NCBI GenBank assembly: GCA_964435575.1
Contig: CAYSZS010000023.1
Span: forward strand, 1 to 18,334
Length of the DNA: 18,334 nt
Source of the DNA: GWB1-39-12 sp964435575
GTDB taxonomy: Bacteria; Patescibacteriota; Microgenomatia; UBA8517
Direction: 5' to 3'
The stretch's first letter is position 1; the number at the start of each line of letters is the position of its first letter. The translations under genes were made by a program, and so were the position numbers. Positions 7,829-14,398 of the stretch are shown here, piece after piece. Under the pieces are notes generated by a model. The model was not told the DNA's origin and searched no databases. It worked only from the letters and a program-made list of their open reading frames with translations.

Positions 7829-8395
7829 TTAATCCGAAAATCTAAATGTGGAAAGAATCCGATTAAAAGTTTTTGAGTCTAGGTTTACTGAAATCTGAAC
7901 GAATACATTTTCTTTGGTTGGGTGAGAAATTGCTACTGCAAAAAAGTCATTATTTTTGGATGTTAGAACTGCGGCGGGAGAATTAGCAACTATTTCGGAT
8001 TTAATTTCATAGACTATTGAACTATTATTAAATTCCCTGTCAAGAACCATCTCGGGTTTAGCATATAATTAAACGTCTATATTATTTATTGCCTGAACAG
8101 ATATTTTTTCTGGTCCGGAAAGCATTTCTGCTAAATTGTCATAGTATAGTTCCTCTTTATCATCGCGATTAACTTTAAGGTAAGTTGGGTACGAAAAATG
8201 AAATCCGTAATCGTTATTAATGTATGTCGTCCAGTTTGTTGTTTCATCATTGGTTGGAGTCGGAGAAGATTCTCTGATAGGAATAGTTTTTATCAACCCT
8301 TTTTGTAAAGAGAAGTATAGGAACCCACCGATTCCAACAAGTACAACGACAACCAGAAGAAAAAAAGTAGCGAAACCATTTGGGAGATTATTCAC
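7829..8395 (-). pseudogene. Membrane-anchored hypothetical protein interrupted by an in-frame TAA
   Basis: Two same-frame open stretches, 8069-8395 and 7829-8050, are separated only by a TAA (8069-8071) and six sense codons (LYAKPE). Read through, they give one ~188-residue protein: an N-terminal membrane anchor (about residues 9-30), a Ser/Pro/Thr linker, then a compact domain beginning WTTYINNDYGFHFSYP and ending FNRILSTFRFSD. This beginning and end are typical of a recurrent family of anchored extracytoplasmic lipoprotein-like proteins in such genomes, by recollection. The first frame opens with GTG at 8395; no ATG is available between it and the upstream stop. The simplest reading is a nonsense mutation; a sequencing error, readthrough or re-initiation at the ATG at 8050 are alternatives. 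Confidence 0.7.
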
Positions 8396-8441
8396 TAAAT
8401 TAGTGTATTACCAACCAACTTAAGGTTGCAATACTTATATC

Positions 8442-8470
8442 TTGCAATAACTATCAATTAAGGCTAAATT
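8442..8470 (+). promoter_or_regulatory. Promoter of the D,D-carboxypeptidase gene
   Basis: TTGCAA (8442-8447), a 17-base spacer and TAAATT (8465-8470) stand in the 85-base divergent gap. The predicted transcript start is 3-4 bases before the ATG at 8481. No Shine-Dalgarno is seen. Confidence 0.5.
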
Positions 8471-8480
8471 TGTATTTACC

Positions 8481-9416
8481 ATGAAATTGCTTGTTTTAAC
8501 TGCCTTGTCCTTTTTCTTTATCGCAACATCGACGCTTGCTATCAATTCCTTTAATATTAAGCCTCAAAATTCTGATGGAGAGAAACCAATTTCCCAAATG
8601 AATGATGAGATAAGTTTAGCCCCCTTACCCGTTTTAACCGGGAATGAAACGCTACCTGAACTTTCCGCCTACTCCGTATTCGCGGTTGACCTTCCTTCAG
8701 GAGTTTCTCTTTACGAAAAAAATCCCGACGCGTCTCTTCTACCCGCTTCAACAACGAAAATAATTACTTCTCTCATTGCCATAGATTATTATCATCCTGA
8801 TGAAGTTTTGAGCGTCGGAACCGAAATAGCTGTGGAAGGGCAAAAAATGAGGCTGGCAGTGGGAGAAAAAATAAAAGTTAACGACCTTTTATACGGACTT
8901 TTGGTCTATAGTGCAAACGATGCTGCGGAGGTGCTGGCGGTAAATTATCCTGGAGGAAGAGAATCTTTCATTACGGCAATGAATTTGAAGGCAAGAGACT
9001 TGAATCTTAATAATTCAAACTTTACCAATCCCACCGGACTTGACGGCAACACTCATGTCAGTTCAGCTAGGGATTTAGTAAGAGTTTCTGCGTACGCGAT
9101 GAAGAATTCTTATTTCAGAAAGATTGTTGGAACTAAAGAAATTACTGTAAGAAGTAGCGATGAAAAGTTTGTCCACAAGCTTACAAATATAAATGAACTT
9201 TTGGGCGAAGTTGAGGGCGTTTTGGGAGTCAAAACCGGCTGGACCGAGAACGCATTGGAGAATTTAATCACTTATGTTGAGCGAGACGGGAGAAAGGTAA
9301 TGATTGCAGTTCTGGGAAGTAACGATAGATTTTCAGAAACGTCTAGTTTAATCGATTGGATATTCAGAAACTACGAGTGGAGAAGCGTACAAAGACCATC
9401 ATTTAATCCCCGCTAG
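8481..9416 (+). CDS. Serine D-alanyl-D-alanine carboxypeptidase (peptidase S11)
   Basis: Trims the terminal D-Ala from peptidoglycan stem peptides outside the cytoplasmic membrane. The 311 residues start with a signal peptide (about 1-20, hydrophobic core LLVLTALSFFFIATST, ALA-like end). All three penicillin-binding motifs are present: S90-T-T-K93 with the nucleophile, S144-A-N146, and K251-T-G253. GLVVYSANDAAE-like and NPTGLDG segments match DacF/DacA relatives. The C-terminal beta-rich membrane-anchoring domain of DacA is absent, giving a short DacF-like form. It is divergent from the broken gene at 7829-8395 and its stop is two bases from the convergent gene at 9419. The strain therefore builds ordinary peptidoglycan. 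Confidence 0.93.
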   Translation: MKLLVLTALSFFFIATSTLAINSFNIKPQNSDGEKPISQMNDEISLAPLPVLTGNETLPELSAYSVFAVDLPSGVSLYEKNPDASLLPASTTKIITSLIAIDYYHPDEVLSVGTEIAVEGQKMRLAVGEKIKVNDLLYGLLVYSANDAAEVLAVNYPGGRESFITAMNLKARDLNLNNSNFTNPTGLDGNTHVSSARDLVRVSAYAMKNSYFRKIVGTKEITVRSSDEKFVHKLTNINELLGEVEGVLGVKTGWTENALENLITYVERDGRKVMIAVLGSNDRFSETSSLIDWIFRNYEWRSVQRPSFNPR

Positions 9417-9418
9417 AC

Positions 9419-10474
9419 TCATTTTTCGTAAAACTCGTCGGTGACGGCAGGAACATAGGCGTAAAAGTTGTTATCTCCTTCAAAAACTACTACCGGTTGG
9501 TAATACTCCTGATATTGCCCTGCGTCGTAGTAGGCAAGATAGACTTTACGAATAGTTACGTTATCCTTATTGTTTCCTACATTGGCAATAAAACCTTTTC
9601 TGTTTTTCAGTTCTTCGAAAGCTTGATCGGACTTTTTGAGCGGATATGTAGAAGCTTTAGTCGCGTCAAGTGGAAAGTAATGGTATTCGCCTATTATTAC
9701 TTGCCTTCCGCGACCTCCCGAGATTATGAACCAGACGTTTGCTTCGGGCATGTCGGGAGTGACACTTAGAATGGTATCGTTTATGCCATATCCCTTTCTA
9801 AAAAGATTGACTTTAATGAGATTTGCTTCGGACAGCGATGATACCGAATTGAAATTCGTTGCCTCGTACTTTATAAATTGGTGAGTAAAAGGACTTTCTT
9901 TTAGATCGTCGGTTAAGAGTTTTGCGTTTCGCAACAAATCCCTTGCGGTTTGAACACTTTCCTCGGGTGCAGGAGGGTTTCCCCGAAGGATGAGTGGATC
10001 TTCTTCGATGTTATAACTTACTGAAAAAATACCGGTAATGATATTTATAGTGAGTTTTGACGGCAAAGACCCCTTTTCAAAAATGTAGACATTAGGAATG
10101 TTTTCGACGACTCTTTTGCCTTCCGATTTAAAGCCTAGTGAATTAGCTTTATCGCTTGCGTCTTCGAGCGCTTTTATATTAGTTTCAAATGGAGGCATGC
10201 TGTAAACTTCCGTAAGTTCAAGAAGCTCAGGGAGTTTACCTTCGGGTAGTTCCAAAATATAGTTTATGGTAGGATTCGGCTTTTGAGGAAAGGGTAATTT
10301 AGGAAGTTTGCCAAAGGCCGTTGTCGGCCTTGGTTTTGGGGGCGGGACAAGCCTTTTATAAACAGCAGTTCCGATATTAAAAACAAATCTGCCGATAACA
10401 ATAAGTATGATTAAGTAAATCCCATAGCGGATTACACGCCTTGATGAAATAGATATTTGGGTTAACGATGCCAT
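9419..10474 (-). CDS. Membrane-anchored extracytoplasmic protein of unknown function
   Basis: A 351-residue protein with one membrane segment near the N-terminus (about 16-38) preceded by Arg residues, so the bulk is probably outside. A Pro-rich linker (PPPKPRPTTAFGKLPKLPFP) follows, then two or more alpha/beta units. The C-terminal part (VYLAYYDAGQYQEYYQPVVVFEGD, then FYAYVPAV) recalls the repeated fold at the end of YycI/YycH-type regulators and PepSY-like domains, where 'YY....PvwvF' is common. This is a resemblance only. It is transcribed divergently from gltX through overlapping promoters and converges on the carboxypeptidase gene, so a cell-envelope role is a reasonable guess. Confidence 0.8.
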   Translation of the reverse strand: MASLTQISISSRRVIRYGIYLIILIVIGRFVFNIGTAVYKRLVPPPKPRPTTAFGKLPKLPFPQKPNPTINYILELPEGKLPELLELTEVYSMPPFETNIKALEDASDKANSLGFKSEGKRVVENIPNVYIFEKGSLPSKLTINIITGIFSVSYNIEEDPLILRGNPPAPEESVQTARDLLRNAKLLTDDLKESPFTHQFIKYEATNFNSVSSLSEANLIKVNLFRKGYGINDTILSVTPDMPEANVWFIISGGRGRQVIIGEYHYFPLDATKASTYPLKKSDQAFEELKNRKGFIANVGNNKDNVTIRKVYLAYYDAGQYQEYYQPVVVFEGDNNFYAYVPAVTDEFYEK

Positions 10475-10483
10475 TTAACTTCT

Positions 10484-10516
10484 TTGAGTATATCCTCAAG
10501 CAATGGTAAAATTCAA
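10484..10516. promoter_or_regulatory. Interlocked divergent promoters for gltX and the 9419-10474 gene
   Basis: Plus strand: TTGAGT (10484-10489), 17 bases, TAAAAT (10507-10512), start predicted ~3 bases before the gltX ATG. Minus strand: TTGAAT (10511-10516), 18 bases, TATACT (10487-10492), start predicted ~6 bases before the ATG at 10474. The -10 of each overlaps or abuts the -35 of the other, so two polymerases could not bind at once. Confidence 0.5.
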
Positions 10517-10521
10517 TTGAA

Positions 10522-12000
10522 ATGAATAGGCAGATTCAGAAGGTTAACCCTGAGCGTAGTCGAAGGGTTAGAACCCGAATGGCTCCAAGTCCGACAGGGG
10601 AATACCATATTGGACATATTCGAACGCTTCTTTACAACTATGCTTTTGCTAAAAAGGAAAAAGGAGACTTTATTTTGAGGATAGAGGATACGGATAGAGA
10701 AAGGTATGTGGAAGGCGCTAGCGAGAGAATTTTAGACGTTATTGAGTCATACGGCTTGGGTTGGGATGAGGGGCCGCGGGTGGGAGGTCCGCATGAACCA
10801 TATTTTCAGTCTCAGAGACTTGAAATTTACCAAAAACACGCTCAGATCCTTCTCGATAGAGGTGCAGCTTATTATTGTTTTTGTACTCAAGAACGCCTGG
10901 AAAAAATGCGTGAGGAACAAAAGGCTCAAGGAGTTGTTTCCACTAAATATGATAGGCTTTGTTTAAAGCTTGATGAAAGCGAAATCGGAAGGAATCTCAA
11001 AGAAAAATTGCCGCATGTAATCAGAATGAAGGTTCCGGACAACAAAGAGGTCGCTTTTAACGATTTGGTTGACGGCGACATATCATTTCCTTCCAATGAC
11101 ATAGACGATCAGGTGCTTATAAAATCGGATGGTTTTCCTACCTACCATTTTGCAGTCGTTGTTGATGATCATTTGATGGAAATTTCCCATGTTATGCGGG
11201 GTAACGATTGGATTTCATCGACTCCCAAACACGTTCTTTTATACCAAGCTTTCGGTTGGGGAATGCCTTACTTTGCTCATATTCCTAATCTGAAAGAGAT
11301 GGGGGCAGGGAGAAAATTATCGAAAAGGTTTGGAGCGGTTGCGGCACAAGAATTCTTGAACGAGGGTTATCTACCCGAAGCCGTCTTGAACTTTTTAATG
11401 TTTTTGGGATGGAATCCCGGAACCGAGAAGGAGTTTTATAATCTGGAAGAATTTATTATAGATTTTTCAATTGATAAAATCCATAAAACTGATCTTGTTG
11501 CTTTTGATAGGAACAAGCTTCTTTGGATGAATAGTCAGTACATACAGAAATCTCAAATCTCGAGTCTCAAGTCTCAAATATACAAATTTTTCGGCGGCAA
11601 ATATGAAGAGGATTTAATTGAAAGAGTCCTTCCACTTGTTCGGACAAGGATTAAGACATTAAAAGAGTTTGAAGAAATAGCCGGATTTTTCTTCGAGAAA
11701 CCCAAAATTGACAAAAAAATGCTGGGAAATGGTTGGGAAAGACATCTGCGAGTCGCTCGAGAGACAATTGAAAATCTTGATTCCTGGAGACTTGAGGATT
11801 TAAACGATGGTTTGATGAAAGAAATCGAAAAAAATGTATTTAAAACCGGAGAATTTTTCATGGATTTACGTGTTGCGATTTCATGTAAAAAAATAACTCC
11901 ACCCATTAACGAATCAATAATAATTCTCGGTAAAAAAGAAACTTTAACCAGACTGATGAGTGTTTTGACTAATCACAAATCACCAATTACTAATCACTAA
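10522..12000 (+). CDS. gltX: Glutamyl-tRNA synthetase
   Basis: A class I synthetase that charges tRNA with glutamate. The 492 residues contain RMAPSPTGEYHIGH (HIGH at 29-32), the GluRS signature YNYAFAKKEKGDFILRIEDTD, and the KMSKS-type KLSKRFG (265-271). The tRNA-Gln at 14328 and the absence of a GlnRS here fit a non-discriminating enzyme whose Glu-tRNA(Gln) is amidated by GatCAB; that is inference. Three pieces of repeat DNA shape the protein: a palindromic element at the very N-terminus (residues ~8-16, VNPERSRRV), a heptamer tract at residues ~343-352 (SQISSLKSQI), and another forming the last ~10 residues and the stop codon. The ATG at 10522 is the only one before the HIGH strand. Confidence 0.95.
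   Translation: MNRQIQKVNPERSRRVRTRMAPSPTGEYHIGHIRTLLYNYAFAKKEKGDFILRIEDTDRERYVEGASERILDVIESYGLGWDEGPRVGGPHEPYFQSQRLEIYQKHAQILLDRGAAYYCFCTQERLEKMREEQKAQGVVSTKYDRLCLKLDESEIGRNLKEKLPHVIRMKVPDNKEVAFNDLVDGDISFPSNDIDDQVLIKSDGFPTYHFAVVVDDHLMEISHVMRGNDWISSTPKHVLLYQAFGWGMPYFAHIPNLKEMGAGRKLSKRFGAVAAQEFLNEGYLPEAVLNFLMFLGWNPGTEKEFYNLEEFIIDFSIDKIHKTDLVAFDRNKLLWMNSQYIQKSQISSLKSQIYKFFGGKYEEDLIERVLPLVRTRIKTLKEFEEIAGFFFEKPKIDKKMLGNGWERHLRVARETIENLDSWRLEDLNDGLMKEIEKNVFKTGEFFMDLRVAISCKKITPPINESIIILGKKETLTRLMSVLTNHKSPITNH
10545..10570. repeat. Palindromic PERSRRV element at the gltX 5' end
   Basis: TAACCCT (10545-10551) and AGGGTTA (10564-10570) are perfect inverted arms around a 12-base centre. It lies in frame in codons 8-17 and is read as VNPERSRR. 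The same peptide motif occurs as an intergenic or in-frame palindrome in many bacterial genomes, by recollection. It adds ~10 residues before the conserved RTRMAPSPTG strand. Confidence 0.75.
11548..11575. repeat. Heptamer tandem repeat AARTCTC in gltX
   Basis: Four 7-base units: AAATCTC, AAATCTC, GAGTCTC, AAGTCTC, followed by a partial AAATA. In frame, it encodes SQISSLKSQ, between LLWMNSQYIQ and YKFFGG in the region joining the catalytic core to the anticodon-binding domain. Confidence 0.8.
11971..12000. repeat. Heptamer tandem repeat AATCACN forming the gltX 3' end
   Basis: Units AATCACA, AATCACC, AATTACT, AATCACT, then AA. The last codons (TNHKSPITNH) and the TAA stop of gltX are all inside the array. 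The unit is the one found in recJ at 2751-2782. Confidence 0.8.
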
Positions 12001-12003
12001 GAT

Positions 12004-12918
12004 ATGTCTGCCCGAAAACAAAAGAAAATTACCTCTGAAGAACTGCGAAATAAACTTAAGTTAAAGCATTTTGAGGCAAGAAGAAAAATTTCCGAGAAGC
12101 ACCCGCATGTTGGCGAAATTTTTAAACAAAAAGGATTTGAACTTTCCAGAATTCGCGAACACTCGGCAAAAATATTAAGCACGGGCGTACTTGCCGGGAC
12201 ACTACTTCTTTCTCCTCCATCGAATTTATATCTTCCGACACCCTCTGAAATCATAGAAAAGCTTAAATTGCCGGAAATCGGGGAAAAGAAGAATGATCAG
12301 GGAAAAAGTTTAGCCGAAATATTAACATCTATTCTTCCCAAGCGTCCAAGACCACTACTTAGAAGCGAAGAAAAACTTCTGGAATCGGTTTTTCGGGACG
12401 TTCTTGGTATTTCGGCAAGGGGTACGTTAGAAGGAGAGCACCTTAACAGCACTTACGGATTTATTGGGATCGAACAACACCTTAGGCGTTTTCCGGGTGA
12501 CGTTTTGCAGGCACATGGAGACGCAGAAACTATAAAAGAGGGAATGGCTCCGGGTCTTGGGGCCTTTGGTTATTTCGCAAGATCTAAACAGGAGTTTACA
12601 AAAGATCTGGAGGAGAAAGAGCGTTGGTATGCAGTTGTTCAAACACTCTATTTACCCGACTGGAATAGAAGGCAGCCGTATTTGAAAGACTGGTATAAGT
12701 ATAGAAAAGTGTTGATAGTGAATACGGAAAACGGAAAAGCCGTTGTTGCTGCAATTGCCGATTCCGGGCCAGCCGCTTGGACCGGTAAACAATTCGGAGG
12801 AAGTCCTGAAGTGATGCATTATTTAGGAGGTGCGAAATACAAAAAAGGAGCGGTAATTGTATTTTTTGTAGATGATCCGGAGAATAAAGTTCCGCTTGGG
12901 CCTGTTGAGTATAATTAA
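12004..12918 (+). CDS. Membrane-anchored protein with RlpA-like double-psi beta-barrel
   Basis: A 304-residue protein starting 3 bases after the gltX stop, so probably co-transcribed. The N-terminal ~55 residues are basic and cytoplasmic-like, then one hydrophobic segment (about 57-75) puts the rest outside. A Pro/Lys linker leads to a domain from ~120. The C-terminal part (235-300: KVLIVNTENGKAVVAAIADSG, GPAAW, LGG, GAVIVFFVDD, PLGPV) has the D.GP and late 'LG..kG..V.v' pattern of RlpA/expansin-like double-psi barrels, which bind or cleave peptidoglycan. The DSGP Asp could be catalytic, as in lytic transglycosylase barrels. The central segment around HLNSTYGFIGIEQHLRRFPGD is not recognised. 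Barrel assignment is moderate; a wall-related role is inference. Confidence 0.8.
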   Translation: MSARKQKKITSEELRNKLKLKHFEARRKISEKHPHVGEIFKQKGFELSRIREHSAKILSTGVLAGTLLLSPPSNLYLPTPSEIIEKLKLPEIGEKKNDQGKSLAEILTSILPKRPRPLLRSEEKLLESVFRDVLGISARGTLEGEHLNSTYGFIGIEQHLRRFPGDVLQAHGDAETIKEGMAPGLGAFGYFARSKQEFTKDLEEKERWYAVVQTLYLPDWNRRQPYLKDWYKYRKVLIVNTENGKAVVAAIADSGPAAWTGKQFGGSPEVMHYLGGAKYKKGAVIVFFVDDPENKVPLGPVEYN

Positions 12919-12972
12919 TAAACTCGACCCGAATGATGCGAATAATATACGCGAAAATAGATTTCAAGAACT

Positions 12973-13048
12973 ACACAACTTGTTGTGTGAGCGATTGAAC
13001 CTAGTGCTATAAAATGTCACACATTTTCTACAAATGCGATTTATCGCA
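12973..13048. repeat. Three consecutive perfect palindromes between genes
   Basis: In the 156-base gap before 13075 lie three perfect inverted repeats: ACACAAC/GTTGTGT around TT (12973-12988), AAAATGT/ACATTTT around CAC (13011-13027), and TGCGAT/ATCGCA around TT (13035-13048). None is followed by a T-run, so they are not ordinary terminators. They could be operators or a composite hairpin repeat. A TACAAT (13061-13066) follows, 8 bases before the next ATG. Confidence 0.6.
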
Positions 13049-13074
13049 GATGCCAAAAGATACAATAATATGTT

Positions 13075-13392
13075 ATGAGTAGAATCTTTTACGACCATCT
13101 AATAATCCTTACGGAAGTTGAATCCGAAGTTAAAGGCGTGGCTCAGACGCAAGAGGATCGCGAGGAGCTCTGGAAACTGATAGACGAAATTATCCACCAC
13201 AAGGTTCTTGGAACTATTCTTGATTCTCTTCCAAGAGAGTATCATGAAGAATTTCTTGAAAAATTTCACAACTCTCCCCATGATGAACGCCATATTTCCT
13301 ATCTGAATGAGAAAATAGGGGGGAATATAGAAGATGTTATTCGGGAAGAAATTAAGCTTTTGGAGAAAGAAATATTGGAAGAAATGAAATAG
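13075..13392 (+). CDS. Small acidic helical protein of unknown function
   Basis: A 105-residue, strongly acidic protein predicted almost wholly helical. It contains WKLIDEIIHHKVLGTILDSLP, EYHEEFLEKF, a PHDERHISYLNEKIGG turn and a C-terminal charged helix (IREEIKLLEKEILEEMK). The pattern 'ii...vl..iLd.LP...heefl..f...P.d..l..yL.eki' recalls small helical-bundle proteins common in Patescibacteria (DUF5663-like), a resemblance only. Start chosen at ATG 13075; a -10-like TACAAT is 8 bases upstream and there is no Shine-Dalgarno. It has its own promoter region after the palindrome cluster and is followed by a hairpin with a T-run. Confidence 0.75.
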   Translation: MSRIFYDHLIILTEVESEVKGVAQTQEDREELWKLIDEIIHHKVLGTILDSLPREYHEEFLEKFHNSPHDERHISYLNEKIGGNIEDVIREEIKLLEKEILEEMK

Positions 13393-13464
13393 TTAGATTG
13401 CTGAATGGTTAAATGGTTTTCAAGAAACAATTATTTAACTATATAACCATCTAGCTATTTTTTT
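13390..13464 (+). terminator. Hairpin with T7 run between two small genes
   Basis: The arm 13390-13418 (TAGTTAGAT, a 6-base interruption, GGTTAAATGGTT) pairs imperfectly with 13437-13457 (AACTATATAACC, ATCTAGCTA). Seven T follow (13458-13464), then immediately the ATG of the next gene. The shape is that of a Rho-independent terminator, although the stem is A+T-rich. The arms contain heptamer-like units (AATGGTT), so it may have arisen from the same repeat family as those in recJ and gltX. Confidence 0.5.
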
Positions 13465-13707
13465 ATGGATAAAAATTACGGTGGTATTATCTGGACGAAT
13501 CATGCTATTTCTAGAATGCGTGATAGAGGAATTAAACAGTCAGATGCCTGGGCAGTATGGAAGAATCCCGATAAATCCGAGTATTCTAAGTCAAAAGGCG
13601 GGTGGGTTTACGAAAGAACTTTTGGGAGAGTGACAATTGGAGTAGTCGCCAAGAAGAGCGAAAATAACGAATGGTTGATTTTGTCGGTATGGAGCAGGCT
13701 TCGTTGA
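13465..13707 (+). CDS. DUF4258-like small protein
   Basis: An 80-residue protein with the pattern of DUF4258: HAISRMRDRGIKQSDAWAVWKNPD, then a Gly/Lys turn, YERTFGRVTIGVVAKK and a final strand WLILSVWSR. The family's conserved points, His/Arg in 'hA..Rm.eRgi' and the closing hydrophobic strand, are visible. Some family members sit in toxin loci, but no antitoxin-like partner is adjacent and no activity is claimed. The ATG directly follows a T7 run with no Shine-Dalgarno, so its expression may depend on readthrough of the preceding hairpin. Confidence 0.75.
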   Translation: MDKNYGGIIWTNHAISRMRDRGIKQSDAWAVWKNPDKSEYSKSKGGWVYERTFGRVTIGVVAKKSENNEWLILSVWSRLR

Positions 13708-13746
13708 TAAATGCTACAAATACTCGCATTTAGCAAACAATTTGTA

Positions 13747-13894
13747 TATAATACCTCTAAGGTTTACACTTTTTCTTTTACACTTATACAGGATTTGTTT
13801 TCTGAAACTTAGACCTTCCAAGGAATGGTTTTCAGCATAAACGCCTTAATTCGTAAAGAGAGTGTGTCCAAAAGAGAATGGAGGTGATTAAAAT
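13747..13894 (+). promoter_or_regulatory. Promoter and structured 5' leader of the RRM gene
   Basis: TATAAT at 13747-13752 (no convincing -35) predicts a start near 13759, leaving a leader of ~135 bases, far longer than others here. Its first 8 bases, AAGGTTTA (13759-13766), pair fully (one G-T) with TAGACCTT (13810-13817). ACCTTCCA (13813-13820) can instead pair, with one bulged T, with TGGAGGT (13879-13885), which contains the Shine-Dalgarno. The strong GGAGGTGA (13880-13887) lies 7 bases before the ATG. Confidence 0.5.
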
Positions 13895-14215
13895 ATGGCA
13901 ACTAAACTATTCGTTGGAGGTTTGTCGTGGGATACTACTGAAGATTCGTTAAAGAATTTCTTTGCAGCAGCTGGTACAGTTGTTTCGGCTACAATAATTA
14001 CTGATAAATATTCTGGAAGAAGTAAGGGTTTTGGTTTTGTGGAAATGTCTAATGAGAAAGAAGCAGAAGAGGCAAAAAAGCTTAACGGTAAAGAGCTTGA
14101 TTCAAGAGCAATTGCAGTAGCTGACGCCAGGCCACAAGAACCAAGAGAGGGTGGTGGAGATTTTAGAAGAGGAGGCTCTGATAGACCCAGAAGGAGTGGC
14201 GGAAATCGCTATTAA
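13895..14215 (+). CDS. RRM-type RNA-binding protein with Gly/Arg tail
   Basis: A 106-residue single-RRM protein like the cyanobacterial Rbp and eukaryotic glycine-rich RNA-binding proteins. RNP2 is LFVGGL (5-10) and RNP1 is KGFGFVEM (44-51), with all aromatic RNA-stacking positions kept. The tail (about 80-106) is Gly/Arg-rich (REGGGDFRRGG, RPRRSGG). These proteins bind single-stranded RNA and in bacteria often rise in the cold or act as RNA chaperones. It has the best Shine-Dalgarno in the window and a long leader, indicating high and regulated expression. Single gene, apparently monocistronic. Confidence 0.93.
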   Translation: MATKLFVGGLSWDTTEDSLKNFFAAAGTVVSATIITDKYSGRSKGFGFVEMSNEKEAEEAKKLNGKELDSRAIAVADARPQEPREGGGDFRRGGSDRPRRSGGNRY

Positions 14216-14248
14216 ACTTCAAACCTAAACATATTAATTAAGTTTTTA
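14214..14248 (+). terminator. Possible terminator after the RRM gene
   Basis: AAACTT (14214-14219) can pair with AAGTTT (14240-14245), followed by TTTTT. The stem is only six pairs with a 20-base A+T-rich loop, so this is weak. Confidence 0.3.
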
Positions 14249-14281
14249 TAACGCGACTTCTCTAAATCGTATTGGAGTTAT

Positions 14282-14310
14282 TTGGCGTGGGGAAGAAAAA
14301 AAGATAAAAT
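14282..14310 (+). promoter_or_regulatory. Promoter of tRNA-Gln
   Basis: TTGGCG (14282-14287), 17 bases, TAAAAT (14305-14310). The predicted start is about 10 bases before the mature tRNA 5' end. Confidence 0.5.
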
Positions 14311-14327
14311 ACAAAAAGCATTCTCAA

Positions 14328-14398
14328 TGCGGGGTGGTGTAATGGTAGCACGCCACGCTCTGGACGTGGAAATTGGGGTTCAAATCCCTGCCCCGCAG
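14328..14398 (+). tRNA. tRNA-Gln (anticodon CTG)
   Basis: A full cloverleaf: acceptor TGCGGGG/CCCCGCA, D stem GTGT/GCAC with GG in the loop, anticodon stem CCACG/CGTGG with loop CTCTGGA (anticodon CTG at 14360-14362, reading CAG), five-base variable loop, T arm with TTCAAAT loop and two wobble pairs, discriminator G. CCA is not encoded, so the cca product is needed. The U1-A72 first pair is typical of tRNA-Gln. Confidence 0.95.
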
